Notes under the pieces: generated by a model
Told to the model about the DNA's origin: nothing
Seen by the model: only the letters and a program-made list of their open reading frames with translations
The model's database searches: none
Source of the DNA: Mycolicibacterium sp. 018/SC-01/001
GTDB taxonomy: Bacteria > Actinomycetota > Actinomycetes > Mycobacteriales > Mycobacteriaceae
Length of the DNA stretch: 64,000 nucleotides
NCBI RefSeq assembly: GCF_007096635.1
Contig: NZ_VKAA01000001.1
Coordinates: forward strand, 124,001 to 188,000
Reading direction: 5' to 3'
Shown: positions 18,083 to 26,266 of the stretch, one piece after another
How positions within the stretch are numbered: the stretch's first letter is position 1
How the letters are laid out: every line of letters starts with the position of its first letter
Translations under genes and position numbers: made by a program

Positions 18083-18844
18083 GTGACCGGGTACGCCGAT
18101 GCGCTGTTCGACCTGACCGACCGCGTGGTGCTGGTGACCGGTGGCAGCCGCGGGCTGGGCCGGGAGATGGCGTTCGCCGCGGCCCGCTGCGGTGCCGACG
18201 TCGTGATCGCCAGCCGCACCTACGAGACGTGCGTCGCGACGGCCGAGGAGATCACCGCCGAGACGGGGCGCGCGGCGCTGCCCTACGCGGTACACGTGGG
18301 CCGGTGGGATCAGCTCGACGGACTCGTCGACGCCGCTTACGACCGGTTCGGGCGGGTGGATGTGCTGGTGAACAACGCCGGCATGTCCCCGCTGTACGAC
18401 TCACTCTCCGACGTCACAGAGAAGCTCTTCGATGCCGTGCTCAATCTGAACGTGAAGGGTCCGTTCAGGTTGTCGGCCCTGGTGGGTGAGCGCATGGTGG
18501 CCGCGGGCGGCGGATCGATCATCAACGTCAGCACGAGCGGGTCACTGCGCCCGGACCCGACGTTCCTGCCCTACGCTGCAGCCAAAGCGGGCCTGAATGC
18601 GACGACGGAAGCACTGGCCAAAGCGTTCGGGCCGACGGTGCGGGTGAACACGTTGATGCCGGGACCGTTTCTCACCGACATCGCCGACGCATGGACGTTC
18701 GACCCTGACCGGGCGTTCGGCCACCTCGCCTTGCAGCGCGCCGGTCAGCCGCGCGAAATCATCGGAGCTGCATTGTTTTTGATGTCCGACGCGAGCAGCT
18801 TCACCACGGGGTCGATCATCCGGGCCGACGGCGGTCAGCCCTAG
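18083..18844 (+). CDS. short-chain dehydrogenase/reductase
   Basis: 253-residue classical SDR. Cofactor motif VLVTGGSRGLGREMA at about 15-28, NNAGMSPLYD near 93, catalytic Ser in IINVSTSGSL, and Tyr-x3-Lys in LPYAAAKAGLNATTE. The C-terminal GSIIRADGGQP is typical. Substrate not determinable. GTG 18083 is the likely start; the longer open frame to 17417 overlaps the divergent phosphatase gene and is rejected. The stop overlaps the alkylsulfatase stop by 4 bases. Confidence 0.88.
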   Translation: MTGYADALFDLTDRVVLVTGGSRGLGREMAFAAARCGADVVIASRTYETCVATAEEITAETGRAALPYAVHVGRWDQLDGLVDAAYDRFGRVDVLVNNAGMSPLYDSLSDVTEKLFDAVLNLNVKGPFRLSALVGERMVAAGGGSIINVSTSGSLRPDPTFLPYAAAKAGLNATTEALAKAFGPTVRVNTLMPGPFLTDIADAWTFDPDRAFGHLALQRAGQPREIIGAALFLMSDASSFTTGSIIRADGGQP

Positions 18845-20715
18845 GGCGTCACGATGTCGAAGGCCGGGTCGGGCTTGTCCAGCACCTCGACGAGCCGGGC
18901 CAGCACCGCACCGTCTCCGGATATCTCGACACCGGGCGAGTCGCTGTCACCGGCGGCCAACGCCAACAACCGCACCTTGGTCGCCAGCCGCAGTGTCGCC
19001 TGCGCGGTCGCCTCGTCGGCGTCCGTCTTGCGGTAGACCAGCACGCCGTTGCGGAGAGTGAGCCGGTAATTCGTGGCGATGTCGACGAACGTGAAATCGA
19101 TCGCCAGGTCGAGATCCCATGCGCGCGGCCCGTTCACGCTGATCGCCAGTACGTCGAACATCTGCTCCGGCGAGAGCTGGGCCGCCATCGTCGTCGACGT
19201 CGCCGTCGGGGTGCCGAAGTTGCCGTCGCGCAGCTCGGTGGCTCCTGCCAGGAAAAAGTTGCGCCACGTGGCGGTCTCCGCTCCGTACGCCAACTGCTCG
19301 AGGGTGTCAGCGTACAGCTGCCGGGCACCCGCGTGATTTTCGTCGGTGAAGATGGCGTGGTCGAGAAGAGTTGCCGCCCAACGGAAATCACCGTCGTCGA
19401 AGGCCTGCTGAGCGATCTCGACCACGCGGTCCAGCCCGCCCATCGCCGCGACGTAGCGGGGCCCGATCGCTTCGGGCGGATGGGGCCACAGCCGGCCCGG
19501 GTTGCCGTCGAACCACCCCATGTAGCGCTGGTAGACCGCCTTGACGTTGTGGCTCACCGACCCGTAGTAACCGCGCGCATGCCAAGCGTTCTCGAGAGCG
19601 GGCGGCATCGCGAAGGTCTCGGCGATCTCGATCCCCGTGTAGCCCTGGTTGAGCTGACGCAGGGTCTGATCGTGCAGGTAGGCGTACAGATCCCGTTGCA
19701 GTGACAGGAATTCGACGATGTTGTCCTTGCCCCACGTGGGCCAGTGGTGGGAGGCGAACACCACGTCGGCACGGTCGGCGAAGGTGTCGATCGCCTCGGT
19801 GAGGTAGCCGGCCCACCCGTGCGGATCGCGCACCAGCGCGCCGCGCAGCGTCAGCAGGTTGTGCAGGTTGTGGGTGGCGTTCTCGGCCATGCACAGCGCG
19901 CGGAACTGCGGGAAGTAGAAATGCATCTCGGCCGGGGCTTCGGTGCCGGGTGCCATCTGGAATTCGATCTCGACACCGTCGACGGTGTGGGTCTCACCTG
20001 TCTCGCGGATGTCGATGGTGGGCACGATGATCGCGACCTCGCCCTGCGACGGAGTCTGGCCGAGCCCGCACCCCACCTGACCCTGCGGCCCCCGCTCGAG
20101 AACGGCCCCGTACATGTAGCCGGCGCGCCGAGCCATCGCCGTACCCGCGTAGACGTTCTCCTGCACGGCGTGCGCGGTGAAGCCCTCCGGCGCCAGCACC
20201 GCCACGGTGCCCGCGTCGACGTCCTCCTGGGTGGTCACGCCGAGGACCCCGCCGAAGTGGTCGACGTGGCTGTGGGTGTAGATCACCGCGGTGACGGGGC
20301 GCTCTCCGCGGTGTTCGCGGTACAGCGCCAGAGCAGCCGCAGCGACCTCGGTCGAGACCAGTGGGTCGATGACGATGATCCCGGTGTCGCCCTCGACGAA
20401 CGTGATGTTGGACAGGTCGAAGCCGCGGACCTGATAGATCCCCTCGACGACCTCGTAGAGACCTTGCTTGGCGGCCAGCTGGGATTGCCGCCACAGGCTG
20501 GGGTGCACCGAGGTGGGCGCGTCCCCCTGAAGGAAGTCGTAGACGTCGTTGTCCCACACCACCCGTCCGTCGGCGGCCGTGATGACGCAGGGCGTCTTCG
20601 CGGCGATGAAGCCGCGGTCGGCGTCGGCGAAATCCCGGGTGTCGTCGAACGGCAGGGAGGTCAGGTGCTCGCGATGCAGTGCTTCGATGGTGCTGGTCGG
20701 CGGCTTGTGCTCCAT
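18841..20715 (-). CDS. class III (metallo-beta-lactamase fold) alkylsulfatase
   Basis: 624 residues; hydrolyses linear alkyl sulfates such as SDS in the SdsA1/BDS1 family. The dinuclear zinc motif is YTHSHVDHFGG, with further ligands in FYFPQFRALCMAENATHNLHN and VVFASHHWPTWG. A central helical dimerisation region follows (YTGIEIAETFAMPP to HARGYYGSVSHNVKAVYQRY). The last 130 residues are an SCP2-like sterol-carrier domain that binds the alkyl chain. Start ATG complementary to 20713-20715 (MEHKPPTST); no signal peptide, so cytosolic unlike SdsA1. Position and family match Rv3762c. Confidence 0.92.
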   Translation of the reverse strand: MEHKPPTSTIEALHREHLTSLPFDDTRDFADADRGFIAAKTPCVITAADGRVVWDNDVYDFLQGDAPTSVHPSLWRQSQLAAKQGLYEVVEGIYQVRGFDLSNITFVEGDTGIIVIDPLVSTEVAAAALALYREHRGERPVTAVIYTHSHVDHFGGVLGVTTQEDVDAGTVAVLAPEGFTAHAVQENVYAGTAMARRAGYMYGAVLERGPQGQVGCGLGQTPSQGEVAIIVPTIDIRETGETHTVDGVEIEFQMAPGTEAPAEMHFYFPQFRALCMAENATHNLHNLLTLRGALVRDPHGWAGYLTEAIDTFADRADVVFASHHWPTWGKDNIVEFLSLQRDLYAYLHDQTLRQLNQGYTGIEIAETFAMPPALENAWHARGYYGSVSHNVKAVYQRYMGWFDGNPGRLWPHPPEAIGPRYVAAMGGLDRVVEIAQQAFDDGDFRWAATLLDHAIFTDENHAGARQLYADTLEQLAYGAETATWRNFFLAGATELRDGNFGTPTATSTTMAAQLSPEQMFDVLAISVNGPRAWDLDLAIDFTFVDIATNYRLTLRNGVLVYRKTDADEATAQATLRLATKVRLLALAAGDSDSPGVEISGDGAVLARLVEVLDKPDPAFDIVTP

Positions 20716-20764
20716 TCCGCTGAGACTGCCACTTTCAGCGCCGTCGCGGTGGTTGACTGCACCA

Positions 20765-21316
20765 ATGGATGTCCGTCGAGTGGTCACAGGTCACGATGCC
20801 GCCGGCAAGTCGGTGTTCGTCAGCGACGAGGCCGTCGCGCCGCGCACACCGGTGCTGCTTCCGGGGTCGGAGTTCACGATGCTGTGGGGCGGTGATCAGA
20901 CACCACACTTCCCCGATGACGGGTCGATGCCGAACTGGCGCACCTACTTCCCGCCGATCGGCGGGTTCCGGTTCTCGATGTTCACGCTGCCGCCGGGTAC
21001 CGCCACCGCGCGGACGGACGACCTCACCACCGAGGAGGCGATCGCCGACGGCGAGGAGAAGCTGCCGGGCCTGCTGGCGTACATGGAGCTCGACGATCCG
21101 GGCATGCACACCACCGACACCATCGACTTCGAAGTGGTGCTGGAGGGCAGCGTGATCCTCGAACTCGACGACGGTGCCGAGGTGACGCTGAGCCCTGGGG
21201 ACACCGTGGTGCAGAACGGAACTCGGCACCGCTGGCGCAACCCCGGCGACGTCCCGGCGCGGCTCGCCCTGTTCTGCTGCGGAGCCGAGCACGACAAGGT
21301 CAGTCGGCCCGGCTGA
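20765..21316 (+). CDS. cupin-domain protein
   Basis: 183 residues. The C-terminal cupin barrel has HTTDTIDFEVVLEGSVILEL, LSPGDTVVQNGTRHRWRNPG and the final strand PARLALFCC. Metal ligands are fewer than in canonical cupins (only one clear His in GTRHRW plus upstream Glu), so enzymatic activity is uncertain; it may bind a small ligand. It is divergent from the alkylsulfatase by 49 bp and might be co-regulated with it. Its last 17 bases overlap the convergent YjbR gene. Confidence 0.8.
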   Translation: MDVRRVVTGHDAAGKSVFVSDEAVAPRTPVLLPGSEFTMLWGGDQTPHFPDDGSMPNWRTYFPPIGGFRFSMFTLPPGTATARTDDLTTEEAIADGEEKLPGLLAYMELDDPGMHTTDTIDFEVVLEGSVILELDDGAEVTLSPGDTVVQNGTRHRWRNPGDVPARLALFCCGAEHDKVSRPG

Positions 21317-21713
21317 GCCACTGCTCCGCGCGACGTCTCGACGCGCGGGAGAGCCACGCGTCCTGGATCAACTCCTGCAGTTCGCTCAGAGTGACCTCGC
21401 CGAGTCGGCTTGCGCGCACCAGCACGGACAGGTGCCCGTCGAAGTGCGGGGTGGTGAAGAACGGCGACTCAGGATCCTGGGTGAGCGCGAGCTTGTCGGC
21501 CTCGGATTCGACCCAGATGACGATGACATCCGGATACTTCTCGCCGGTCTCGGGGTCGACGGCGTCGGGCCGCGGAGTCCGGAAGAACACGAACGACTTT
21601 CCGCCGACCTGATAGATCGGGTTGCCGGCCTTCGGGCCCTCGACGCGCGTCACGTGCGGCATGCCCGCGGCGATGCGGTGCACGTCGTCGACGGTGGCGG
21701 GCCGGTCAGTCAC
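21300..21713 (-). CDS. MmcQ/YjbR-family protein
   Basis: 137 residues. It contains HVTRVEGPKAGNPIYQVGGKSFVFF, here seen as two adjoining conserved blocks, and PHFDGHLSVLVRASRLGEVTLSELQELIQDAWLSRA, split likewise, both characteristic of the CyaY-like YjbR fold, which is proposed to bind DNA. The last block resembles the usual W-x-LL-x-DSY-x2-A helix. It overlaps the upstream phosphoesterase gene by 8 bp and is probably co-translated with it. Confidence 0.82.
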   Translation of the reverse strand: MTDRPATVDDVHRIAAGMPHVTRVEGPKAGNPIYQVGGKSFVFFRTPRPDAVDPETGEKYPDVIVIWVESEADKLALTQDPESPFFTTPHFDGHLSVLVRASRLGEVTLSELQELIQDAWLSRASRRRAEQWLSRAD

Positions 21714-22209
21714 GGCGGGGAATCCGATGCAGTTCGACGTCGGTTAGCGTTCCGTCTGCCGCCGTCGCGGTCATGTACGTGCAGTGGGGCTGGCGGCGGC
21801 GGTCGGTCGGTGAGCCGGGGTTGAGCAGCCGCAGGCCGGTCTCGGCCGTCGTGTCCCACGGGATGTGGCTGTGCCCGAACACCAGCACGTCGGTGTCGGG
21901 GTAGGCCTTGGCCATGCGCGTCTCGCGGCCGGCGGAGCCGCCGGTCTCGTGGGTGACGGTGAAGCGCAACCCACCCAGCTCCACGTCGGCGCGTTCGGGC
22001 AGCCGGCGGCGCAGCTCGTCACCGTCGTTGTTGCCCCAACACGCCACCAGACGTCGGGAGCGCCGCTCCAGTGCGTCCAGCAGATCCGGTTCCACCCAGT
22101 CACCCGCGTGGATGACGACGTCGGCGTCGTCAACCGCATCCCACACCTGCGGAGGGAGGTCCTTGGCCCTTTTCGGCACGTGCGTGTCGGCGATCAGGAG
22201 AAGGCGCAC
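21706..22209 (-). CDS. YfcE/MJ0936-type metallophosphoesterase
   Basis: 167 residues. The dinuclear metal motifs occur in order: IADTHVP (Asp-x-His), IHAGDWVE, CWGNNDGDEL, VTHETGG and VFGHSHIPW. Such small phosphodiesterases hydrolyse cyclic nucleotides or other phosphodiesters; the in vivo substrate is unclear. GTG start (complement of 22207-22209). Its 3' end overlaps the YjbR-family gene by 8 bases. It is divergent from the esxF-like gene 75 bp away. Confidence 0.88.
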   Translation of the reverse strand: MRLLLIADTHVPKRAKDLPPQVWDAVDDADVVIHAGDWVEPDLLDALERRSRRLVACWGNNDGDELRRRLPERADVELGGLRFTVTHETGGSAGRETRMAKAYPDTDVLVFGHSHIPWDTTAETGLRLLNPGSPTDRRRQPHCTYMTATAADGTLTDVELHRIPRRD

Positions 22210-22284
22210 GCCCCCACCCTAGAACCAGCAGAGGCGGGAAATTGGCGCATGGACCCCCTCGCGGGGACCCATAGGCTCTGTGCC

Positions 22285-22923
22285 GTGGAGCGTTCGGTCG
22301 AGGTGGTGGTGTCGGAGCTGCAGGCGGCATCCGAGCGGCTGCGCGACGCCGGACAGCGGCTGCAGGACGGATTGTCCAGCGTGGATCTGGAGACGCAGCA
22401 GTTGCTGGGTTCCGGCTGGAAAGGCGGCGCAGCCTCGGCATACGGGCCCGCGTGGAATCAATGGCACGACGGAGCCGGCCAGGTGGTCCGCGGCCTCCAG
22501 ACCATGGCGGATCTGCTGAGCCTCGCGGGCAAGGAGTACGCGAAGACGGACCAGCAGTCCGGCGAGGCGCTGAACGCGACCATGCAGGGTGGCGGCGGTC
22601 GCGCGCCTGCCGGAGGTGGGGGCGGCGGTGCTCCGAGTGCGGCGCCGGCGGCTGCTGCGCCGGCGTCCGAGCCGTTGACAGGGTTGGCCAAGGCGATGAA
22701 CCTCGATCAGCTGGGGTCGGTCGCCGAGTCTGCACAGTCGGCGCCGCAGCAGCTCGGCGGCGTCCTGCAGCAGGGGGCACAGATCGCCGGCGGATTCGTC
22801 GAACAGGTGACGTCGATGGTCGAGGGCGCGGCGCAGGGTGGCGAAACCCAGGGCGGCGAGGCTCCGACCCCCGAGACGCAACCCGACACCGACTGCAAGC
22901 CGCAGCCGAAGGACGAGCGATGA
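22285..22923 (+). CDS. esxF: EsxF-like WXG100 protein with long C-terminal tail
   Basis: 212 residues from GTG 22285. Residues 1-100 are a WXG100 helical hairpin: turn Trp45-Lys-Gly47 in LGSGWKGGAASAYGPAW and type VII export motif YxxxD at Tyr85-Asp89 (KEYAKTDQQ). These blocks align by eye with M. tuberculosis EsxF (GWRGASGSAYGSAW, then YQHNE). EsxF pairs with EsxE and is needed for CpnT export and toxin transit in M. tuberculosis. Unusually, about 110 Gly/Ala/Pro/Gln-rich residues follow, whereas EsxF itself ends near 103. The stop overlaps the esxE start by 4 bases. Confidence 0.86.
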   Translation: MERSVEVVVSELQAASERLRDAGQRLQDGLSSVDLETQQLLGSGWKGGAASAYGPAWNQWHDGAGQVVRGLQTMADLLSLAGKEYAKTDQQSGEALNATMQGGGGRAPAGGGGGGAPSAAPAAAAPASEPLTGLAKAMNLDQLGSVAESAQSAPQQLGGVLQQGAQIAGGFVEQVTSMVEGAAQGGETQGGEAPTPETQPDTDCKPQPKDER

Positions 22924-23210
22924 GCGAGCTGATCGTCGACTTCGACGCGCTGCGCGCCGCGATCACCCACATGCAGGAGTTCGGCCGAGAGGTCACCGAA
23001 TGCCTCGACGACATCGAGCACACGATGACGATGCTGCGCGGGTCGTGGGAGGGCGCTGCGTCGGATGCGCAGACGCAAGCCCAGAAACAGTGGGAGACCG
23101 GCGCCGAGCAGATGAAAGAGGCGCTCGCCGCGCTGCAGAAAGTCGCCGACACCGCACACAAGAACTACAGCGACGCCGTCGCCAAGAACGGTCAGATGTG
23201 GCAGGCATGA
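22920..23210 (+). CDS. esxE: EsxE-like WXG100 protein
   Basis: 96 residues. Two amphipathic helices flank the turn Trp43-Glu-Gly45 (LRGSWEGAASDA). MQEFGREVTECLDDIE, QKQWETGAEQMKEALAAL, and AHKNYSDAVAKNGQMW align with M. tuberculosis EsxE (MAEFGRHVEELVAEIE, QRHWAAGEAMM, AHANYTGAMATNLGMW). No YxxxD/E follows, consistent with the export motif being carried by the EsxF partner. ATG 22920 overlaps the upstream stop (ATGA). Expected to form a heterodimer with the preceding protein. Confidence 0.9.
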   Translation: MSELIVDFDALRAAITHMQEFGREVTECLDDIEHTMTMLRGSWEGAASDAQTQAQKQWETGAEQMKEALAALQKVADTAHKNYSDAVAKNGQMWQA

Positions 23211-23228
23211 CCATCGGGGGATCACGCG

Positions 23229-25853
23229 GTGCGGATCGAGGTTGACCCGGAGGCGCTGATCGCCGCGGGTCAACAGACCGGTGCGATCGGCGCGCAGTTG
23301 GCTCGGCTGTCCGATGCACTGGGCGCGGCGCTCGGTGGCGGCATCTCGTCCGGCATGGACCCGGCGGGGATGAACTTCGGACTCAAGTACGGACACCAAG
23401 CAGGTGAGTTCACCTCGGCCGTCGCTGATGCCGCCAACGCCTTCAACGCCGTGGGCATGCTGTTGCAGGCCACCGGTTACAACTACCGCAACGCCGATGC
23501 CGCAGCGACGATCGGCGGTGCCGGCCCGTCGGGGGGCGTCGGCGCCGAGCCCGGAAAGGCACTGCCTGCCCATGTGCCCGCGGGCCCCAACGGCGTCACC
23601 GTCCCGCCGCCGGACAAGTGGTACCTGATCCAGCCGTTCCTGCAGGTGCTGCCCGGCATCGGCTTCTTCGCCGGGGCGGCGATGACATGGCCGTCGGGCA
23701 ACGCGCCGATCATGGGCGTGACCGCGACGCAGTGGCGCAACTTCGCCACCGGGTTCGCGTTGATCGAGCCGCAGCTGACGGGCATCAAGAATGCCGTTGC
23801 CGCGCAACAAATTCCCGAGGTCGGTGCGATGAAAACCGCGCTGGAGAGCCTGGGCACTGCGATCTCGTCGCTCGCGGATGTGTCGACATCCGTCGCACAA
23901 TCGATCACGGATTTTGCGAACGGCGTCCAGGAAACCCAGGACGCGATCCGCCGGATACTCGACCGGCTGTCGCTCGACGGGCTGTGGGACACCGTGAAGG
24001 GCATCTTCACCGGGGAAGCCGACGACATCCTGCGCGAGGTCGCCCACGACATCGGCACAGTGCTGCACAACTTCCAGAGTCAGGTGAAGGGCATCGTCGG
24101 CCTGCTCGACGAGCTGACGGGGCTGATCGGCGACGCAGCGACGGCTTTCCAGAAATGGATCCGGCCCATCCTGGTGGAGACGTTCGGCGACCGGGTGGGC
24201 AACGATCTGGCCAACGCCGTGACGCTGTACACCGACATTCAGGTAGGCGCGCTGACCGGGTTGATCGGCACCGTGTCCGGCGTCGTGGCCATGGCCGATC
24301 CTGACACCTGGAAGGGCATGGCCGAGATGGCCCTGTCGGTGGCCAAGGACCCGTCGAGTCTGCCCGGCGTGCTGGCCAACATGGGCAAGGAGTTCGTCGC
24401 CTGGGACAAGTGGTCCGGTGACCATCCGGGCCGTGCCGCGGGCGAGGCCGCGTTCAACATCGGCTCGCTGTTCGTGCCGGGCGGGGCGCTGTCGAAGACC
24501 GGCAGTGTCGCCAAGGGCTTGAATCTCAGCAGGCGCGTACTCGAAGAGGGACGCCTGCCGAAGGTCGGCGAGCTGGGCAGCTGGACCCGCGGAACACCGA
24601 GTCGCATCGAGGCGCCGCATGTTCCGGAATTCAATCCCTCGGGCGCGGGTGGTGTGCCACCGCTGCGACCCGACGGGATTCCGGGGGGCGCGGGGCCGGG
24701 GTCTGCTGGCGCTGGTCCGGCGCCGGGCGGGTCGACGCCGCATGGTGGTGCGCCGTCGGGCAGCGGTCCGTCGGGTGGCGGCCCTCGCATTGGTGAGCCG
24801 TCGGCTCCCCCTGGCCGGCCGTCCGGATCTGGCGCCGAGGGCGGGTCCGGGCCGCGGGCACCCGTGGATGCGGGACGCGGTGGTGGTGGTCCGGCGGCTT
24901 CGCCGCATGGGACGCCGGGCGGGGCGCCGGAGACAACAGCACAAGCCCCCGCTCACTCCACTCCTTCGCATACGTCGTCGCCCGGCGGGGGATCGGAAGC
25001 AGGCCCGCACAGTGGTGGTTCTGCAGATCCCGGCGGAACCCACGATCCGGGGACGCACTCCAACGGCAGCGAGCCGTCCCCGGGCGACGATCACCACACG
25101 CCGGCTGGCGACCACGCTCCGCACGACGAGCACGCGCGTGTCTACTCGATGATGGATGACAGCGAACACACCACGAAGTTCGCGCCGGAACAACTCCTCG
25201 ACAACCATCGAGTAGACGAGGCTCTCGCAGCACACGGCGTGAGTAAGAGCGACCTCGTCGACCTGATCAACACCCCGACTGACGCCCTGACAGCAGATCA
25301 ACGTCACTTGTTGACAGCGGTTCGCGATGCGTTACCAGCGCCGACGGTGGACACCGTGATGCAGAAAGTCATTCCGCCCGGATTCTTCAACGGTGACGGC
25401 GATTTCGTGCGAGGCCGAGCTGACGACTACATCATGGGCGGCAACTTCGACGTCGACCAGATCAAGGGATCGGTCACCGTCGCCGATGACACCGCCCATC
25501 TTTCGGACCCCTCGAGAATTCATGACGGTCTGCGTCTGGACTATGACGGCTCACACTTCGACCCAACAGATGCGGGCACACATATCATTCGCTTCCAGGC
25601 CGATCCGGAATCGCTTGGGAACTACGAGGTGCCAAGGAACTCAACGATGGGCGGCGACGCTTCCTACGATGGATGGTCAGACCCCTTCACAGGTAATGGC
25701 TTCACGAAGTCGGCCGACGATGTCATCCCTGAGTACGTGGCCAATGACATCACTATGAGGGACGGAGCCGAGATGTGGGAAGTGCTTGACAACGGCAACC
25801 AACGTTTGGTGGCCGTGCTGCGGGGCAAAGAGTGGATACCGCAGGGCAACTGA
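23229..25853 (+). CDS. cpnT: CpnT-like type VII secreted polymorphic toxin with non-TNT C-terminus
   Basis: 874 residues from GTG 23229, behind GGGGGA. Residues 1-460 match the CpnT channel half: IEVDPEALIAAGQQTGAIGA, WXG100-like helices ending in YxxxD (Tyr86-Asp90), DDILREVAHDIGTVLHNFQS, and WDKWSGDHPGRAAGEAAFN followed by FVPGGALSKTGS, close to M. tuberculosis CpnT (WDEWTTNP, LPGGPLSKLGS). Residues about 470-630 are a Gly/Pro/Ser/His linker. The last 240 residues lack the TNT motifs (no PWFGQPGGG). They contain FNGDGDFVRGRADDYIMGG, GTHIIRFQAD, YEVPRNSTMGG, SDPFTGNGFT and GAEMWEVLDNG. I cannot name this effector domain; an ADP-ribosyltransferase-like R–ST–E order is only a guess. The domain's DNA is less GC-rich than the rest. 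Confidence 0.85.
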   Translation: MRIEVDPEALIAAGQQTGAIGAQLARLSDALGAALGGGISSGMDPAGMNFGLKYGHQAGEFTSAVADAANAFNAVGMLLQATGYNYRNADAAATIGGAGPSGGVGAEPGKALPAHVPAGPNGVTVPPPDKWYLIQPFLQVLPGIGFFAGAAMTWPSGNAPIMGVTATQWRNFATGFALIEPQLTGIKNAVAAQQIPEVGAMKTALESLGTAISSLADVSTSVAQSITDFANGVQETQDAIRRILDRLSLDGLWDTVKGIFTGEADDILREVAHDIGTVLHNFQSQVKGIVGLLDELTGLIGDAATAFQKWIRPILVETFGDRVGNDLANAVTLYTDIQVGALTGLIGTVSGVVAMADPDTWKGMAEMALSVAKDPSSLPGVLANMGKEFVAWDKWSGDHPGRAAGEAAFNIGSLFVPGGALSKTGSVAKGLNLSRRVLEEGRLPKVGELGSWTRGTPSRIEAPHVPEFNPSGAGGVPPLRPDGIPGGAGPGSAGAGPAPGGSTPHGGAPSGSGPSGGGPRIGEPSAPPGRPSGSGAEGGSGPRAPVDAGRGGGGPAASPHGTPGGAPETTAQAPAHSTPSHTSSPGGGSEAGPHSGGSADPGGTHDPGTHSNGSEPSPGDDHHTPAGDHAPHDEHARVYSMMDDSEHTTKFAPEQLLDNHRVDEALAAHGVSKSDLVDLINTPTDALTADQRHLLTAVRDALPAPTVDTVMQKVIPPGFFNGDGDFVRGRADDYIMGGNFDVDQIKGSVTVADDTAHLSDPSRIHDGLRLDYDGSHFDPTDAGTHIIRFQADPESLGNYEVPRNSTMGGDASYDGWSDPFTGNGFTKSADDVIPEYVANDITMRDGAEMWEVLDNGNQRLVAVLRGKEWIPQGN

Positions 25854-26266
25854 TGGAACAGACACCTGTGAGTGCTGCATTAGCGGAGTACCGCGGCAAG
25901 CAGTTCCCCATAGTATTCAGCGACACTGATTGGGTGGCTCTCGGAATTGACCGTGACACCGAGATACCCGACGCGTTCGCGTTCGGGGACTACCCGTCCG
26001 GCTCCGGGCGCAGACAGAAGTGGGCCAAGGTTCCTCGCACGAGCCTGGACGGAATTGTTCATCGGCGTGTTCGGGGAACGATTCGAGGTCATCGCCTGAC
26101 ACTGCAGAAGCAGTTGCCGGATGGGCGAATCAGCGTGGACTTCATCGGTCCACCGGCCGTGGCTCGCGAACTGGGTCTCGACGGTGACCAGTACATGGGA
26201 TGGACCGGATTGTTCAATCCAGAAGACTTCGACAGCATCGAGGTGGAGGAGACACGACGTGGCTGA
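25853..26266 (+). CDS. putative immunity protein for the CpnT-like toxin
   Basis: 137 residues, no signal peptide or membrane segment, so cytosolic. ATG 25853 shares a base with the toxin stop (TGATG), the coupling expected of a cognate immunity gene. Features: FSDTDWVALGIDRDTEIPDA, a basic middle, GHRLTLQKQLPDGRISVDFIG and an acidic tail (NPEDFDSIEVEE). I recognise no family. In M. tuberculosis the gene after cpnT encodes the TNT antidote IFT; this protein occupies the same slot. The function is inferred from position and size only. Confidence 0.7.
   Translation: MEQTPVSAALAEYRGKQFPIVFSDTDWVALGIDRDTEIPDAFAFGDYPSGSGRRQKWAKVPRTSLDGIVHRRVRGTIRGHRLTLQKQLPDGRISVDFIGPPAVARELGLDGDQYMGWTGLFNPEDFDSIEVEETRRG

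Noticed and set aside
22707..25307. 866-residue open frame antisense to the CpnT-like gene
   Set aside because: Arg/Gly/Ala-rich shadow of a high-GC gene; the opposite strand has two WXG100 motifs, CpnT matches and proper operon overlaps.
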